Positions 10,309-22,016 of a stretch of 64,000 nucleotides of DNA are shown here, one piece after another. How positions within the stretch are numbered: position 1 is the first letter of the stretch; every line of letters begins with the position of its first letter. The position numbers and the translations under genes are program-made. The notes under the pieces were generated by a model. It was given only the letters and a program-made list of their open reading frames with translations, ran no database searches and was not told the DNA's origin. This DNA comes from Phocoena phocoena (Eukaryota; Chordata; Mammalia; Artiodactyla; Phocoenidae), in assembly GCF_963924675.1 (NCBI RefSeq), contig NC_089222.1, positions 114,839,316 to 114,903,315 of the forward strand. Direction: 5' to 3'.

Positions 10309-11216
10309 ATGAAAAGGCAGAGGGCTATGTACCAGATGAAGGAACAAGATAAAACCCCAGAAAAAAAAAACTAAATGAAGTGGAGATAGGCAACCTTCCA
10401 GAAAAAGAATTCAGAATAATGATAGTGAAGATGATCCAGAACCTTGGAAAAAGAATGGAGGCAAAGATCAAGAAGGTGCAAGAAATGTTTAACGAAGATC
10501 TAGAAGAATTAAAGAACAAACAAACAAAGATGGACAATACAATAGCTAAAATGAAAACTACACTAGAAGGAATCAATAGCAGAATAACTGAGGCAGAAGA
10601 ACAGATAAGTGACCTGGAAGACAGAATGGTGGAATTCACTGCTGTGGAACACAACAAAGGAAAAAGAATGAAAAGAAATGAAGACAGCCTAAGAGAACTC
10701 TGGGACAACATTAAACACAACAACATTTGCATTATAGGGGTCCCAGAAGGAGAAGAGAGAAAGAAAGGACCCGAGAAAATATTTGAAGAGATTATAGTTG
10801 AAAACATCTCCAACATGGGAAAGGAAAGAGTCACCCCAGTCCAGGAAGCACAGAGAGTCCCATACAGAATAAACCCAAGGAGAAACACAACGAGACACAT
10901 AGTAATCAAACTGGCAAAAATTAAAGACAAAGAAAAATTATTGAAAGCAGCAAGGGAAAAATGACAAATAACGTACAAGGGAACTCCCATAAGGTTAACA
11001 GATGATTTCTCAGCAGAAACTCTACAAGCCAGAAGGGAGTGGCATGATATACTTAAAGTGATGAAAGGGAAGAACCTACAACCAAGATTACTCTACCCGG
11101 CAAGGATCTCATTCAGATTCGATGGAAAAATCAAAAGCTTTACAGACAAGCAAAAGCTAAGAGAATTCAGCACCACCAAACCAGCTCTACAACAAATGCT
11201 AAAGGAACTTCTCTAA
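10309..11216 (+). pseudogene. L1 ORF1 (RNA-binding chaperone), broken
   Basis: The ATG at 10309 (MKRQRAMYQ) starts the usual L1 ORF1. A frameshift lies in an A-run near 10360-10372, after which 10380-10964 is open. That part holds the coiled coil (heptads around MEAKIKKVQEM to EQISDLEDRM), then the RNA-recognition region (IIGVPEGEER). A TGA at 10962 interrupts it where a CGA would fit, a typical CpG-to-TpG decay. The C-terminal domain (PARISFRF...LREFSTTKPALQQML) follows in frame to TAA at 11214. The protein would coat L1 RNA; this copy cannot make it. Confidence 0.88.
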
Positions 11217-11273
11217 GTGGGAAACACAAGAGAAGAAAAGGACCTACAAAACAAACCCAAAACAATTTAAAAA

Positions 11274-14200
11274 ATGGTCATAGGAACATACATATTGATA
11301 CTTACCTTAAACGTGAATGGATTAAATGCTCCAACCAAAAGACACAGTCTTGCTGAAAGGATACGAAAAGAAGACCCATCTATATGCTGTCTATAAGAAA
11401 TCCACTTCAGTCCTAGGGACACATACAGACTGAAAGTGAGGGGATGGAAAAAGATATTCCATGCAAATGGAAATCAAAAGAAAGCTGGAGTAGCAATACT
11501 CATATCAGATAAAATAGATTTTAAAATAAAGAATGTTACAAGAGACAAGGAAGGACACTACATAATGATCAAGGGATCAATCCAAGAAGAAGATATAACA
11601 ATTATAAATATATATGCACCCAACATAGGAGCACCTCAATACATAAGGCAACTGCTGACAGCTGTAAAAGGGGAAATCAACAGTAACACAATAATAGTGG
11701 GGGACTTTAGCACCTCACTTACACCAATGGACAGATCATCCAAAATGAAAACAAATAAGGAAACAGAAGCTTTAAATAGACAAGATAGATTTAGTTGATA
11801 TTTATAGGACATTCCATCCAAAAACAGCAGATTACACTTCTCAAGTGCTCACAAAACATTCTCCAGGATAGATCACATCTTGGGTTACAAATCAAGCCGC
11901 AGTAAATTTAAGAAAATTGAAATCATATCAAGCATCTTTTATGACCACAACACTATGAGATTAGAAATGAATTACAGGGAAAAAAACGTAAAAAACACAA
12001 ACACATGGAGGCTAAAAAATATGTTACTAAATAACCAAGAGCTCACTGAAGAAATCAGAGGAAATCAGAAAATACCTAGAGACAAATGACAATGAAAACA
12101 CGATGATCCAAAACATATAGGATGCAGCAAAAGCAGTTCTAAGAGGGAAGTTTATAGCTATACAAGCCTACCTCAAGAAACAAGAAAAAATCTCAAATAA
12201 ACAATCTAAACTTACACCAAAAGGAACTAGAGAAAGAACAACAAACAAAACCCAGAGTTAGCAGAAGGAAAGAAATCATAAAGATCAGAGCAGAAATAAA
12301 TGAACTAGAAACAAAGAAAACAATAGCAAAGACCAATAAAACTAAAAGCTGGTTCTTTGAGAAGATAAACAAAATTGATAAACCATTAGCCAGACTCATC
12401 AAGAAAAAGAAGGAGAGGACTCAAGTCAATAAAATTAGAAATGAAAAAGGAGAAGTTACAACAGACACCGCAGAAATACAAAGCATCCTAAGAGACTACT
12501 ACAAGCAACTTTATGCCAATAAAGTGGACAACCTGGAAGAAATGGACAAATTCTTAGAAAGGTATAGCCTTCCAAGACTGAACCAGGAAGAAATAGAAAA
12601 TATGAACAGACCAATCACAAGGAATGAAATTGAAACTGTGATTTAACATCTTCCAACAAACAAAAGTCCAGGATCAGATGGCTTCACGGGTTAATTCTAT
12701 CAAACATTTAGAGAAGAGCTAACACCCGTCCTTCTCAAACTCTTCCAAAAAATTTCAGAGGAAGGAATACTCCCAAACTCATTCTGTGAGGCCACCATCA
12801 CCCTGACACCAAAACCAGACAAAGATACTACAAAAATAGAAAATTACAGACCAATATGACTGATGAATACAGATGCAAAAATCCTCAACAAAATACTAGC
12901 AAACAGAATCGAACAACACATTAAAAGGTTCATACACCATGATCAAGTGGGATTTATCCCAGGGATGCAAGGATTCTTCAATATATGCAAATCAATCAAT
13001 GTGATACACCATATTAACAAATTGAAAAATAAAAAATCATATGATCATCTCAAGAGATGCAGAAAAAGCTTTTGACAAAATTCAATACCCATTTATGATG
13101 AAAACTCTCCAGAAAGTGGACATAGAGGGAACCTGCCCCAACATAATGAAGGCCATATACGACAAACCCACAGCAAACATCATTCTCAGTGGTGAAAAGC
13201 TGAAAGCATTTCCTCTAAGATCAGGAGCAAGACAAGGATGTCCACTATCACCACTATTATTCAGCATAGTTTTGGAAGTCCTAGCCTTGGCAATCAGAGA
13301 AGAAAAAGAAAGAAAAGGAATACAAATTGGAAAAGAAGAAGGAAATCTGTCACTGTTTGCAGATGACATGATACTATACATAGAGAATCCTAAAGATGCC
13401 ACCAGAAAACTACTAGGGCTAATCAATGAATTTGGTAAAGTTGCAGGATACAAAATTAATGCACAGAAATCTCTTGCATTCCTATACACTACTGATGAAA
13501 AATCTGAAAGAGAAATCAAGGAAATACTCCCCTTTACCACTGCAATAAAAAGAATAAAATACCTAGCAATAAACCTACCTAGGAAGACAAAAGAACTGTA
13601 TGCAGAAAGCTATAAGACACTGATGAAAGAAATTAAAAATGATAGCAACAGATGGAGATATATAGCATGTTCTTGGATTGGAAGAATCAACATTGTGAAA
13701 ATGACTATATTACCCAAAGCAATCTACAGATTCAATGCAATTCCTATCAAATTACCAATGGCAATTTTTACAGAACTAGAACAAAAAATCTTAAAATTTG
13801 TATGAAGACACAAAAGACCCAGAACAGCCAAAGTGGTCTTGAGTGGAAAAAAGGGAGCTGGAGGAATCAGACTCCCTGACTTCAGACTATACTACAAAGC
13901 TACAGTAATCAAGACAATATGGTACTGGCACAAAAACAGAAACAAAGATCAATGGAACAAGATAGAAAACCCAGAGATAAACTCATGCACCTATGGTCAA
14001 CAGATCTATGACAAATTAGGCAAGGATATACAATGGAGAAAAGACAGTCTCTTCAGTATGTGGTGCTGGGAAAACTGGACAGCTGCATGTAAAAGAATGA
14101 AATTAGAACACTCCCTAACACCATACACAAAAATAAACTCAAAATGGATTCAAGACCTAAATGTAAGACCGGACACTATAAAACTCTTAGAGGAAAACAT

Positions 14201-15077
14201 AGGAAGAACACTTTTTGACATAAATCACAGCAAGATCTTTTTGATCCACCTCCTAGAGAAATGGAAATAAAAAGAAAAATAAACAAATGGGACCTAATGA
14301 AACTTCAAAGCTTTTACACAGCCAAGGAAACCATAAATGAGACGAAAAGACAACCCTCAGAATGGGAGAAACTATTTGCAAACAGACCAACGGACAAAGG
14401 ATTAATCGCCAAAATATATAAACAGTCATGCAGCTCAATATTAAAACAACAAATAAGCCAATCCAAAAATGGGCAGAAGACCTAAATAGACATTTCTCCA
14501 AAGAAGACATACAGATGGCCAAGAGCACATGAAAAGCTGCTCGACATCACTAATTATTAGAGAAATGCAAATCAAACCTACAATGAGGTATCACCTCACA
14601 CCGGTTAGAACGGGCATCATCAGAAAATCTACAAACAATAAATGCTGGAGAGGGTGTGGCGAAAAGGGAACCTTCTTGCACTGTTGGTGGGAATGTAGAT
14701 TGATACAGCCACTCTGGAGAACAGTATGGAGGTTCCTTAAAAAACTAAAAATAGAATTACCATATGACCCAGCAATCCCACTACTGGGCATATACCCAGA
14801 GAAAACCATAATTCAAAAAGACACATGTGCCCCAATGTTCATTCCAGCACTATTTACAATAGCCAGGTCATGGAAGCAACCTAAATACCCATTGACAGGT
14901 GAATGGATAAAGAAGATGTGGTACATATATACAATGGAATATTACTCAGCCATAAAAAGGAACAAAATTGGGTCATTTGTAGAGCCGTGGATGGATCTAG
15001 AGACTGTCATACAGAGTGAAGTAAGTCAGAAAGAGAAAAACAAATATTGTAAATTAACACATGTATATGGAACCTAG
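11274..15077 (+). pseudogene. L1 ORF2 (endonuclease-reverse transcriptase), broken
   Basis: ORF2 begins at ATG 11274 (MVIGTYILILTLNVNGLN). A TAA at 11394 falls where CAA of the endonuclease QETH motif is expected, so the catalytic glutamate region is cut off. Endonuclease sequence continues (NIYAPN; GDFSTSL where GDFNTSL is usual). The RT palm is open in 13041-13805, with [11 protein letters not shown] and catalytic FADD at 13356-13367. The C-terminal region includes KRPR and the cysteine-rich segment ([17 protein letters not shown]) before TAG at 15075. Several frameshifts (for example near 13035 and 13802) separate the parts. ORF2p would nick target DNA and copy L1 RNA; this copy is inactive. 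Confidence 0.9.
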
Positions 15078-15300
15078 AAAAATGGTACAGATGAACCTGT
15101 TTGCAGGGCAGAAATTGAGACACAGATGTAGAGAACAAACATATGGACACCAAGAATGGAAGTGGTGGGGAGGTTGGTGGTGGTGGGATGAATGGGGAGA
15201 TTGGGATTGACATGTATACACTGATGTGTATAAAATGGATGACTAATAAGGACCTGCTGTATAAAAAGATAAATAAAATTCAAAAATTAAACAAGCAAAA
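15078..15300 (+). repeat. L1 3' UTR with G-rich tract
   Basis: The 3' UTR has a G-rich purine-biased run at 15161-15209 with four runs of three or more G and intervening GG pairs. It ends AATAAAATTCAAAAATTAAACAAGC, giving a weak polyadenylation region and A-rich tail. Confidence 0.75.
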
Positions 15301-15310
15301 AAATGCAATC

Positions 15311-15890
15311 ATGTTTTTCATCATTTACATCTGATTCCTCAGGTACCAAGATGGCTGGATTAAGGTTGTAACATCTGTGAAGAGTCATATTCTGTGAGAG
15401 CAGGATAATCTCATGGGAGGTTAATTGACTTGCTGAATAATGTTTTGTGTGATTAGATTTTAGTAAGGCTTCCACAGAGTGAGGAACAAAGATAGTGAGA
15501 GGGTGACTCATGACTATCTCTTCTGTGGTCGGACATAGCATAGCTCTCCCTATGATAGGCCAGAGACAAGGGGGTAGGCCCCTGGCTACCAAATCTAGCT
15601 GTTGGCTATGATATCTTACTGGCTGGTAGTAACCACTGTGTTTCTGGGTTAGTACTCCTAGTGTAGTCCCCTTGCTTTCATGAACAAGGAGGGAGAAGGG
15701 TAGATCATAATTGGGATGTCCCTGGCCAGGGCCTTGGCCAGAAATGTTTTTTAGTTCTCCCATGGCATCAGAATGTTCTACACCACAGCAAACAGGTTCA
15801 GGTTGGTCTTGTTTGAGTAGATTATGTAGTGGCTGAGCTATTAAAGAAAAATTTGGAATCCCAATTCCTACAGTAAACTGCAAGACCTAA
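15311..15890 (-). pseudogene. ERV pol connection (tether) region
   Basis: The frame open at 15311-15883 continues directly from the RT thumb toward RNase H: a QPLHNLLKQDQPEP motif, then YYQPVRYHSQQLDLVARGLPPCLW and a TxxALLKSNHT segment, all typical of gamma-type pol connection. It runs to the L1 junction near 15310 and resumes as RNase H at 9405. One frame is intact over most of its length. Confidence 0.8.
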
Positions 15891-16490
15891 AAATCCCCTT
15901 AACTGCTTTTTTGTATTTGGGGTAGGGAAGGCTAGAATGCCTTTCACTCTATCCAGGTCAATTAAAAGTTCTTCTTTAGAGATCCTATGCCCTAAATATT
16001 TTACACTAGTGTTACAGAATTGTAATTTCTCTTTGGACACTTTATGTCCTTTTAAGGCTACCTTCTGAAGTAAATACAGGGTGCCTTGCTGGCTGTTTAT
16101 CAAAGAATTTGAACACAGCAGCAAATTGTCTACATATTGTATCAAAACTGATTTATGAGGAAAATCCAAATCATCTAGATCTGCTTTTAATATCTGGGAG
16201 AAGTAAGTGGGGTTTTCAATATAGTCATTGGCATTCAATGCCAATGACTGTGGCATTATAGTCCACGTATATTGTCACTCATTCCAAGTGAAAGCGAAAA
16301 GATACTTGATCATCAGGATGTACTGGGATACTAAAAAATGCACTACAGAAATGTCACAGAAAAGAAGCCACTGTTTTAGGGATATAAGACAGTAAGGTAT
16401 GGCACTACAGAATGATGAGGGATAATAATATTGATAGATCTCAAGTCCTGCACAAATCTCTAACCCTTGCCATTAGTTTTTTTTTTTCTT
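15850..16490 (-). pseudogene. ERV reverse transcriptase palm/thumb, active site changed
   Basis: The open part 15822-16256 has the RT active-site strand, but the expected YVDD reads YVDN at 16125-16136. It is followed by KVSKEKLQFC, VKYLGH and KKQLRGFLGLA, all conserved in class I pol. Upstream (16257-16490) the fingers/palm part is out of frame with stops. The D-to-N change at a metal-binding aspartate would abolish polymerase activity even without the stops. Confidence 0.83.
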
Positions 16491-16787
16491 TTTTTAAAAT
16501 ACATTTATTTATTTATTTTTTATTTTTGGCTGCATTGGGGCTTCGTTGCTGCGTGCGGGCTTTCTCTAGTTGCGGCAATTGGGGGCTACTCTTCGATGCA
16601 GTGCGTGGGACTCTCATTGCAGTGGCTTCTCGTTGCGGAGCATGGGCTCTAGGTGTGCCGGCTTCAGTAGTTGTGACACACGGTTTAGTCGCTCCGTGGC
16701 ATATAGGATCTTCCCGGACCAGGGATTGAACCCATGTCCCCTGCATTGGCAGGAAGATTCTTAACAACTGCACCACCAGGGAAGTCC
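16491..16787 (-). mobile_element. CHR-type SINE, older long subfamily, antisense
   Basis: The tail (TTTATTTATTTATTTTTTATTTTTGGC) is followed by GGGGCTTCGTTGCTGCGTGCGGGC, and the tRNA-like head ends CCACCAGGGAAGTCCC. It interrupts the ERV RT between the fingers (PVKKP) and the following palm segment. Flanks TTAGTTTTTT and CTAGGTTTTTTA suggest a partly decayed target-site duplication. Confidence 0.9.
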
Positions 16788-17271
16788 CTAGGTTTTTTAA
16801 CTGGTAAAATGGGAGTGTTACAAGGGCTGGTGCGAGGCACAATAAGATCTTTCTCAATGTAAGCTGATATTAAAGGTTTTATTCCTTCTGTAGCCTCCTG
16901 CCTTAATAGATATTGATGAATATTGGGTAGGGGCTTATTCTTATCTATACTGATTTTAGTGGGTGATGCAGAATGTATTCTTCCAATATCAGTAGAATTA
17001 AGTGCCCATAGTTCTTTAGGTAATAAGTGTAGCAGTTTGTCTTGTTCAGCATCATCCTCATCATGAGTCACAAACATTATATGATAAAGGAAGTCTGATT
17101 GATTCTTCGGATCTAGAAACATTTCTCCCTTAGGAGTAAAGGGAATATGGACTTCATAAGCTTCTAATAGGCCTCTACCTATCTGGTGAACAGGAACCCT
17201 TTCTATTAGAAAAAAGGAGTGCCTTCCTCTAATTTCCCCTAAGTAGAATTCTAAAGGCAATGATTAAAGAG
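16788..17271 (-). pseudogene. ERV protease C-terminus and RT N-terminus
   Basis: The open frame down from 17260 reads the end of the protease, then the start of pol. It includes KELWALNSTDIGRIHSA and the RT fingers SPCNTPILPVKKP, which precedes the SINE. This is the classic gammaretroviral pro-pol junction. The piece is open over nearly 160 codons. Confidence 0.75.
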
Positions 17272-17470
17272 CCTTAATAGGTGCACTAACAACCCCTACC
17301 ATCTGTACTGAGGCATTACTCCAAGAGAGAGAGCCTTTCCTTTTGGAGGCGTTCAGAACTGAAATGGTGGCCTCTGTATCTATTAGGGCTTTAACTGTTT
17401 CTCCTTGTATAATCATTTCTGCTTCCCCCAGGGTGTTAGAGAGGAGAAGGGGAAAGACTCCCCATGTTCC
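17272..17470 (-). pseudogene. ERV protease with altered active site
   Basis: A retropepsin-type sequence is visible with ALIDTEATISVLN. The catalytic triplet is DTE at 17372-17380 where D-T-G is required. The G-to-E change destroys the flap-facing active-site loop. It fits the expected place between gag and RT. Confidence 0.75.
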
Positions 17471-17489
17471 CTGGGAGCAGTCCTATTCT

Positions 17490-18620
17490 TGTTTAGCTTG
17501 AAATTCCAGTCTAAAATCCAGTTTTCCTTCTAGGTTTCTCCTTCTTAACTTACAGTTCATTTTCTGATACCCTGGTTTTCTTCAGTAAAGGCAAACTTTG
17601 GGTTACTCTACAGGTTGGGGATTAAATGGGGTATGGTTAACCTTTGACTGGCATCGACTACTTAATTGCTGCAATTGAAGGTTAATGATTTTTGTAGATA
17701 TTCCCTTTTCTTTCTTTTTAATGGTTTTGAAAAGTTGGTCAGCTAGTGTAACAGGGCATTTGTATGAAATGGGGAGCAACCTGGACTGTGTCTTTTGACT
17801 AGAGTAGGCAAATCCCCATCTAAGCCTTCTAAAAAGGCAGAGTTAAGCAAAGGATCATTTTGGTGGTTAGAGAATGATTCAGGTGTCAAGCCATAATTTC
17901 TCTTAAAAGTTTTTTCAAACCTTTCATAATAGTCTGGAATTCATTCATCCAGTCTTGCTTGCACTGCTGAATCTATGTCCAGTCTATGGTTTTTGGAAAA
18001 AGCTCTAGAATAAGTTTGAGTAATCTCTGAGCTATTCCTTGCATTCAGTGCAAGCCTGTGGACTACGTAATTCCAAGTCCATTAATGGATGTTTCTGTTC
18101 TGCTTTCTTTATCCATTCCTTTGCTTTGCTTTCAGAAATTAATAACTGTATTAATTGATATCTATCTGAAAACCCAGGCTCATAGATCTGGATGGTTACC
18201 TCAAATTCCTTAGGAAATCCCAGTGGATCCTGACTTGGATTGGGAAATTCCTTAGCCAGGGCTCTCAGTTCTGCTCTGGTCCAAGGTGCCTAGGTAAGCA
18301 CTGAAGACGGTTCACCTCTCCCTATAATAGGTTTCTCAAGGGGAGCTGTAAAAATCACTTCTGACTTTTTTATCCTCCTTTACTGGGGAAGAGGGAGCAG
18401 CAGGAGATGGAAGAGTCAGAAGAGGAAAAGAGATAACGTCGGGGCCAGGCAGTTCAGATAGAAGATAGGTGGGAGGACCAAGGAAGAGGCAGTGTCAGTG
18501 CTAGTGGCCATTTTTGTTTTGATATAGTTTCAAGCAGTTTCCTGTTGGTTTCCTGCAAAGAAGTTACTCTATCATTTCCTCTTTTAGAAACTTCTAAATA
18601 CCAATCAAAGTAAGCATTCT
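17490..18620 (-). pseudogene. ERV gag relic (capsid and nucleocapsid)
   Basis: Minus-strand translation gives decayed gag. A capsid segment around 18280-18060 includes APWTRAELRALAKEFPNP and FEVTIQIYEPGFSDRYQL, like class I capsid. A nucleocapsid zinc knuckle at 17552-17593 keeps the first and last cysteine, but the second cysteine codon is TGA and the histidine is tyrosine (C-x2-stop-x4-Y-x4-C). Multiple further stops occur. Gag would have formed the virion core. Confidence 0.7.
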
Positions 18621-19616
18621 ATTCAGTTGGTTCGATCTCACAGCCAGCTTTTTCTAACTGTGTGGGCAAAAATATCAATTATGGAATATCAAAAGACCCC
18701 CAATTTGGCTGTTTTAGGTTGAGACTCCCTCTAGTATAATTTCCCCATTAAGTGGGTACTTGCAAGTATGAGCTCCGTAGTTATTGTACATGAATCCAGC
18801 TGGAGTGTTCACCAGAGGTTAGTTTTCTGATGCCCCTCATTTCTCTGTTTGAGAGGCTCTATTTCCCATTTTAAGTTGAATTTATTGGGGATAAAATTTA
18901 CTAATGAAATTTTGTGGTGGGTCAGTGTGCTGCTTGTGAGCTTAACTTCTCTAGGCATCACTGTAGAGTCGTTTCAGCCCTCTTACATGTCTTAGTTTCT
19001 CCCTTCAGTAGTCTAAGACCACCGCGGGTGCTCATATCACTGAAAGGCCGATTCTTGTAAGTGACCCCCGCATGAGCAAGTCTTTAATTAATGAGTGGGT
19101 TTCCCTATGGGACCCACTGCACAGTTTGAGGACTATGCCTCCATCACTCCCGTAAATTTCTCAGTTGCCTGAGAAAGTTGTAACCGAGCGGGAGTCTAGT
19201 CCCTTTTCTTTGAAGCAAAAGCTCTCATGTAATATCTTCACTCTTATATCAACAAATTCTATTAAGGCAGCTGAATTGAGACCAGCCTCTTACCTAACCA
19301 CTCAGCCCAGGCCACTCAGCCTTTTTCAACTGAGCAAACCCCAATATCTTTCAAGCAGCCTCCCACCACCCTTCCCCGCAGTGTGTTTCAACGAGGCCTC
19401 CCCAGTACCTTTTAACTGGGGGATCGGGTACCTGTTATATACTTCCAAATAAAACTCAGGATCATCAACAAATACAGGAGGTCCAAGAAACAGGAGAGAC
19501 TCACCCAAATTTGTCTGAACTCCCTGAGGATGTGGACAGGCACAAAGGGTCTCTGCTGGTACCAAGATTCTGGTTCTTCGTAGAGTTCAGGTGAAGGAAA
19601 GAAGTCTACTCTGGAA
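18621..19616 (-). other. ERV leader and gag 5' region, heavily decayed
   Basis: This lies between the possible primer-binding site and recognisable capsid. It should contain the leader, packaging region and matrix. I cannot identify matrix residues. A proline-rich patch on the plus strand near 19330-19380 is antisense to this leader and is not a gene. Confidence 0.45.
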
Positions 19617-19634
19617 CGCTTTCATTGGCCACCA
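19617..19634 (-). promoter_or_regulatory. possible ERV primer-binding site
   Basis: Reading minus, five bases after the LTR end comes TGGTGGCCAATGAAAGCG. The first eight bases match the complement of the tRNA-Ile 3' end (TGGTGGCC), as used by the HERV-I group. The remaining ten do not match, so the assignment is weak. Confidence 0.35.
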
Positions 19635-19638
19635 AAAC

Positions 19639-20208
19639 TGTCAACTGAAAAAAAATGCACAACGTGAGAGTTGTGAGTTAGGTTTTATTTGGGGCAAAAT
19701 CAGGACCATAGCCTGGGAGACAGCATTTCAGATAGCTCTGAGGAGCTGCTCCAAAGAGGTAGTGGGGAAGGTCAGTATATATGTGATTTTGGTGAAAGGG
19801 GGTACATGCAATCGAGCACACAGTTTTGCAAAAGGTTACTGCTAGTCACCAGGAGCAGAAGTCACCATTTATGATTTTAGTGCTTTTCTAGATACGAGGA
19901 GATGCAAGAATTGGGTTCGTAAAATCTTCTGAAAATATCCAACTATCTGAAGGCCTGTTCTGCCAGCTTTTCCCAAAGCACAGAGTACCTCATTCCTGAC
20001 CTCCACTCTGAACTCCTTTCAGGGCGAGTTGAAGTTCAGTTGCAGCAGCTTGTGACTTAAACCTCATAGAGGCAAATGGCAAGTGCCAATTTTTAGCTGG
20101 CAGTCTCCATCCTGAGTCCCCTCAGGGCTCACTGTAGGGGTTGGCTGTAGTGGCTTGATGGCTGCAACATCCTTTGTTTACTGATATGGCAGCCAACATT
20201 TTTCATTC
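19639..20208 (-). repeat. 5' LTR of the ERV
   Basis: On the minus strand it starts near TGAATGAAAAATGTTGGCTGCC and ends TTCAGTTGACA at 19639. Within it are a TATA-type ACATATATACTG (near 19778-19789) and a polyadenylation signal AATAAA in CCCCAAATAAAACC (near 19685-19698), placed as U3-R-U5. The LTR is about 570 bp. It shares its U5 side with the fragment at 7108-7311. Confidence 0.75.
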
Positions 20209-20344
20209 ACAGTGTGAAAAATCTGAGGTGATATGTTTTGACAATAATAATTTTTATTATAAATTTTATTTTTAAAATTTTTGATGGTTTCTTCAATTTT
20301 AAATATATACATATATATATACATGTATTAAACATTTTTTAAAA
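20209..20344. other. AT-rich sequence between ERV and L1 stack
   Basis: It has alternating AT runs (20299-20330) and no recognised element. Confidence 0.5.
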
Positions 20345-20562
20345 TCATTATTTTTGAACAGTCTTATTGAGGTATAACTGGTATACAAAAAAATATGGAC
20401 ATATTTCATGTGTACAGATTAATGAGTTTGGAAATATGCATATCCCCTTGAAGCCGTCACCCTAACCAACTAATAAACATATCTATCACCTCCAAAAGCT
20501 TTCTTCTGTCCCTTTGGTTTTGTTTTTCTTTTGTTTCATAATAACACAAGAGATCTACTCTT

Positions 20563-20861
20563 TTTTTTTTATTGAAGTATATTTGATTTACAATGCTGTG
20601 TTAATTTCAGGTGTATAGCAAAATGATTTATTTTGTGCTGTACAGTAGGTCCTAGTTGTTTATCTATATATAGTAGTGTGTATCTATTAATCACAAACTC
20701 CTGATTTATCCCTCCCCCCATTCCTCTTTGGTAACCATAAGTTTGTTTTCTATGTCTGTGAGTCTGTTTCTGTTTTGTAAATAAGTTCATTTGTATCAGT
20801 TTTTTAGAGTCCATATATAAGTGACATCATACAATATTTGTCTTTCTCTGTCTGACTTGTA
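20563..20861 (-). mobile_element. younger 5'-truncated L1 3' end inserted in old L1
   Basis: A poly-T run is followed by ATTGAAGTATATTTGATTTACAATG, the antisense 3' end of the younger L1s in this window (compare 52790). The copy is only about 300 bp and stops at CTCTGTCTGACTT. The host L1 text AGAGATCTACTCT resumes at TAACAAATTTTTAACTATAC. Confidence 0.8.
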
Positions 20862-21810
20862 ACAAATTTTTAACTATACAATAATAAATTGTTAACTACA
20901 GTCACTATATATACAACAGGTCTTTAGAATTCACTCATCTTGCATAATTGTAACTTTTTACCTATTAAACAACTCCCCATTTCTCCTCTCCCCAGCTCTG
21001 GCAACTATCATTCCACTCTGTTTTTATGAATTTAACTATTTTAGATACCTCATATAAGTGGAATCATGCAATATTTGTCCTTCTGGGACTCGCTTATTTC
21101 ACTTAGCATAATGTCTTCCAGATTCATCCATGCTGTCACATGTAGAAGAATTTCCTTTATTTATTTATTTTTTTAAATTGAAATATAGTTGGTTTACAGT
21201 GTTGTTAACTTTTGCTGTACAGCAAGTGATTCAGTTATACATATATATACACATTCTTTTTTTTATATCTTTTCCAGTACTGTTTATCGTAGGATATTGA
21301 ATATAGTTTGCTGTGCTATACAGTAGGACCTTACTATTTATCCATTCTATATATAATAGCTTACATCTGCTAACCCCAGCCTCCCACTCCATCCGCCCTC
21401 AATTGTCTCTCTTTTCAGTTAGTATGATAATCTCTAGTTGCATTCATGTTGCTTCAAATGGCATTATTTCTGGCTTTTTAATGGCTAAGTAGTACTCCAT
21501 TGCATATATGTACCACTTCTTTATCCATTCATCTGTTGGTGACATTTAGGTTGTGTCCATGTTTTGGCTATTGTAAATAGTGCTGCTAAGAACATAGAGG
21601 TGTATGTGTCTTTTTGAATTATACTTTTGTCTGGATATATGCACAGGAGTGAGATTTTTGGATTATATGGTATTCTATTTTTAATTTTCTGAGGAACCTC
21701 CATACTGTTTTCCATAGTGGCTGCAGCAACTTACATTCACACCAACTGTGTATGAGGGTTCCCTTTTCTCCACACCCTCTTCAGACTTTGTTATTTGTAG
21801 AGACTTTTTT

Positions 21811-22016
21811 TTGTTGTTTTTTTTGCGGTACGCGGGCCTCTCACTGTTGTGGCCTCTCCCGTTGTGGAGCACAGGCTCCGGCCACACAGGCTCAGCGGCC
21901 ATGGCTCACGGGCCCAGCCACTTAGTGGCATGTGGGATCTTTCCGGACCGGGACACGAACCCACGTCCCCTGCATCGACAGGCGGACTCTCAACCACTGC
22001 GCCACCAGGGAAGCCC
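21811..22016 (-). mobile_element. CHR-type SINE, young subfamily, antisense, in L1
   Basis: GCGGTACGCGGGCC follows a T-rich tail; the head ends at CCACCAGGGAAGCCC. The target-site duplication TTGTAGAGACTTTTT is at 21796-21810 and 22017-22031. This is the third level of nesting (SINE in L1 in old L1). Confidence 0.93.

Larger units (their letters stand above)
9406..15300 (+). mobile_element. nearly full-length L1 (LINE-1), inserted in the ERV
   Basis: The element runs from a 5' UTR starting GGAACCAAGATGGCGGAGTAGG, through ORF1 (10309-11216) and ORF2 (11274-15077), to a G-rich 3' UTR and an A-rich end at about 15300. The length, about 5.9 kb, suits a full-length mammalian L1. The ERV flanks share a probable target-site duplication (ACAATACAATC near 9395-9405, AAAATGCAATC near 15299-15310). 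Both ORFs contain stops or frameshifts, so the copy is dead. The antisense strand of the ERV coding region is the host strand, so the L1 and ERV run head-on. Confidence 0.93.
7108..20208 (-). mobile_element. class I (gammaretrovirus-like) endogenous retrovirus, dead, split by L1 and SINEs
   Basis: On the minus strand, from high to low coordinate, the order is 5' LTR (19639-20208), possible primer-binding site, gag relic, protease, reverse transcriptase, RNase H, integrase, and a partial 3' LTR (7108-7311 and probably beyond). This is the gag-pro-pol order of a gamma-type retrovirus. No env domain is evident between integrase and the 3' LTR. A 5.9-kb L1 lies within the RNase H region, one SINE splits RT, and two SINEs lie in the 3' LTR region. 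Stops and frameshifts occur throughout, and key residues in zinc knuckle, protease and RT are changed. The two LTRs are visibly diverged, which suits an old insertion. Residual homology is closest, as I recall, to the HERV-I-like branch; that placement is inference. Confidence 0.85.

Noticed and set aside
10325..10990. 221-codon minus frame
   Set aside because: Antisense shadow of L1 ORF1; hydrophobic appearance comes from the A-rich sense strand.
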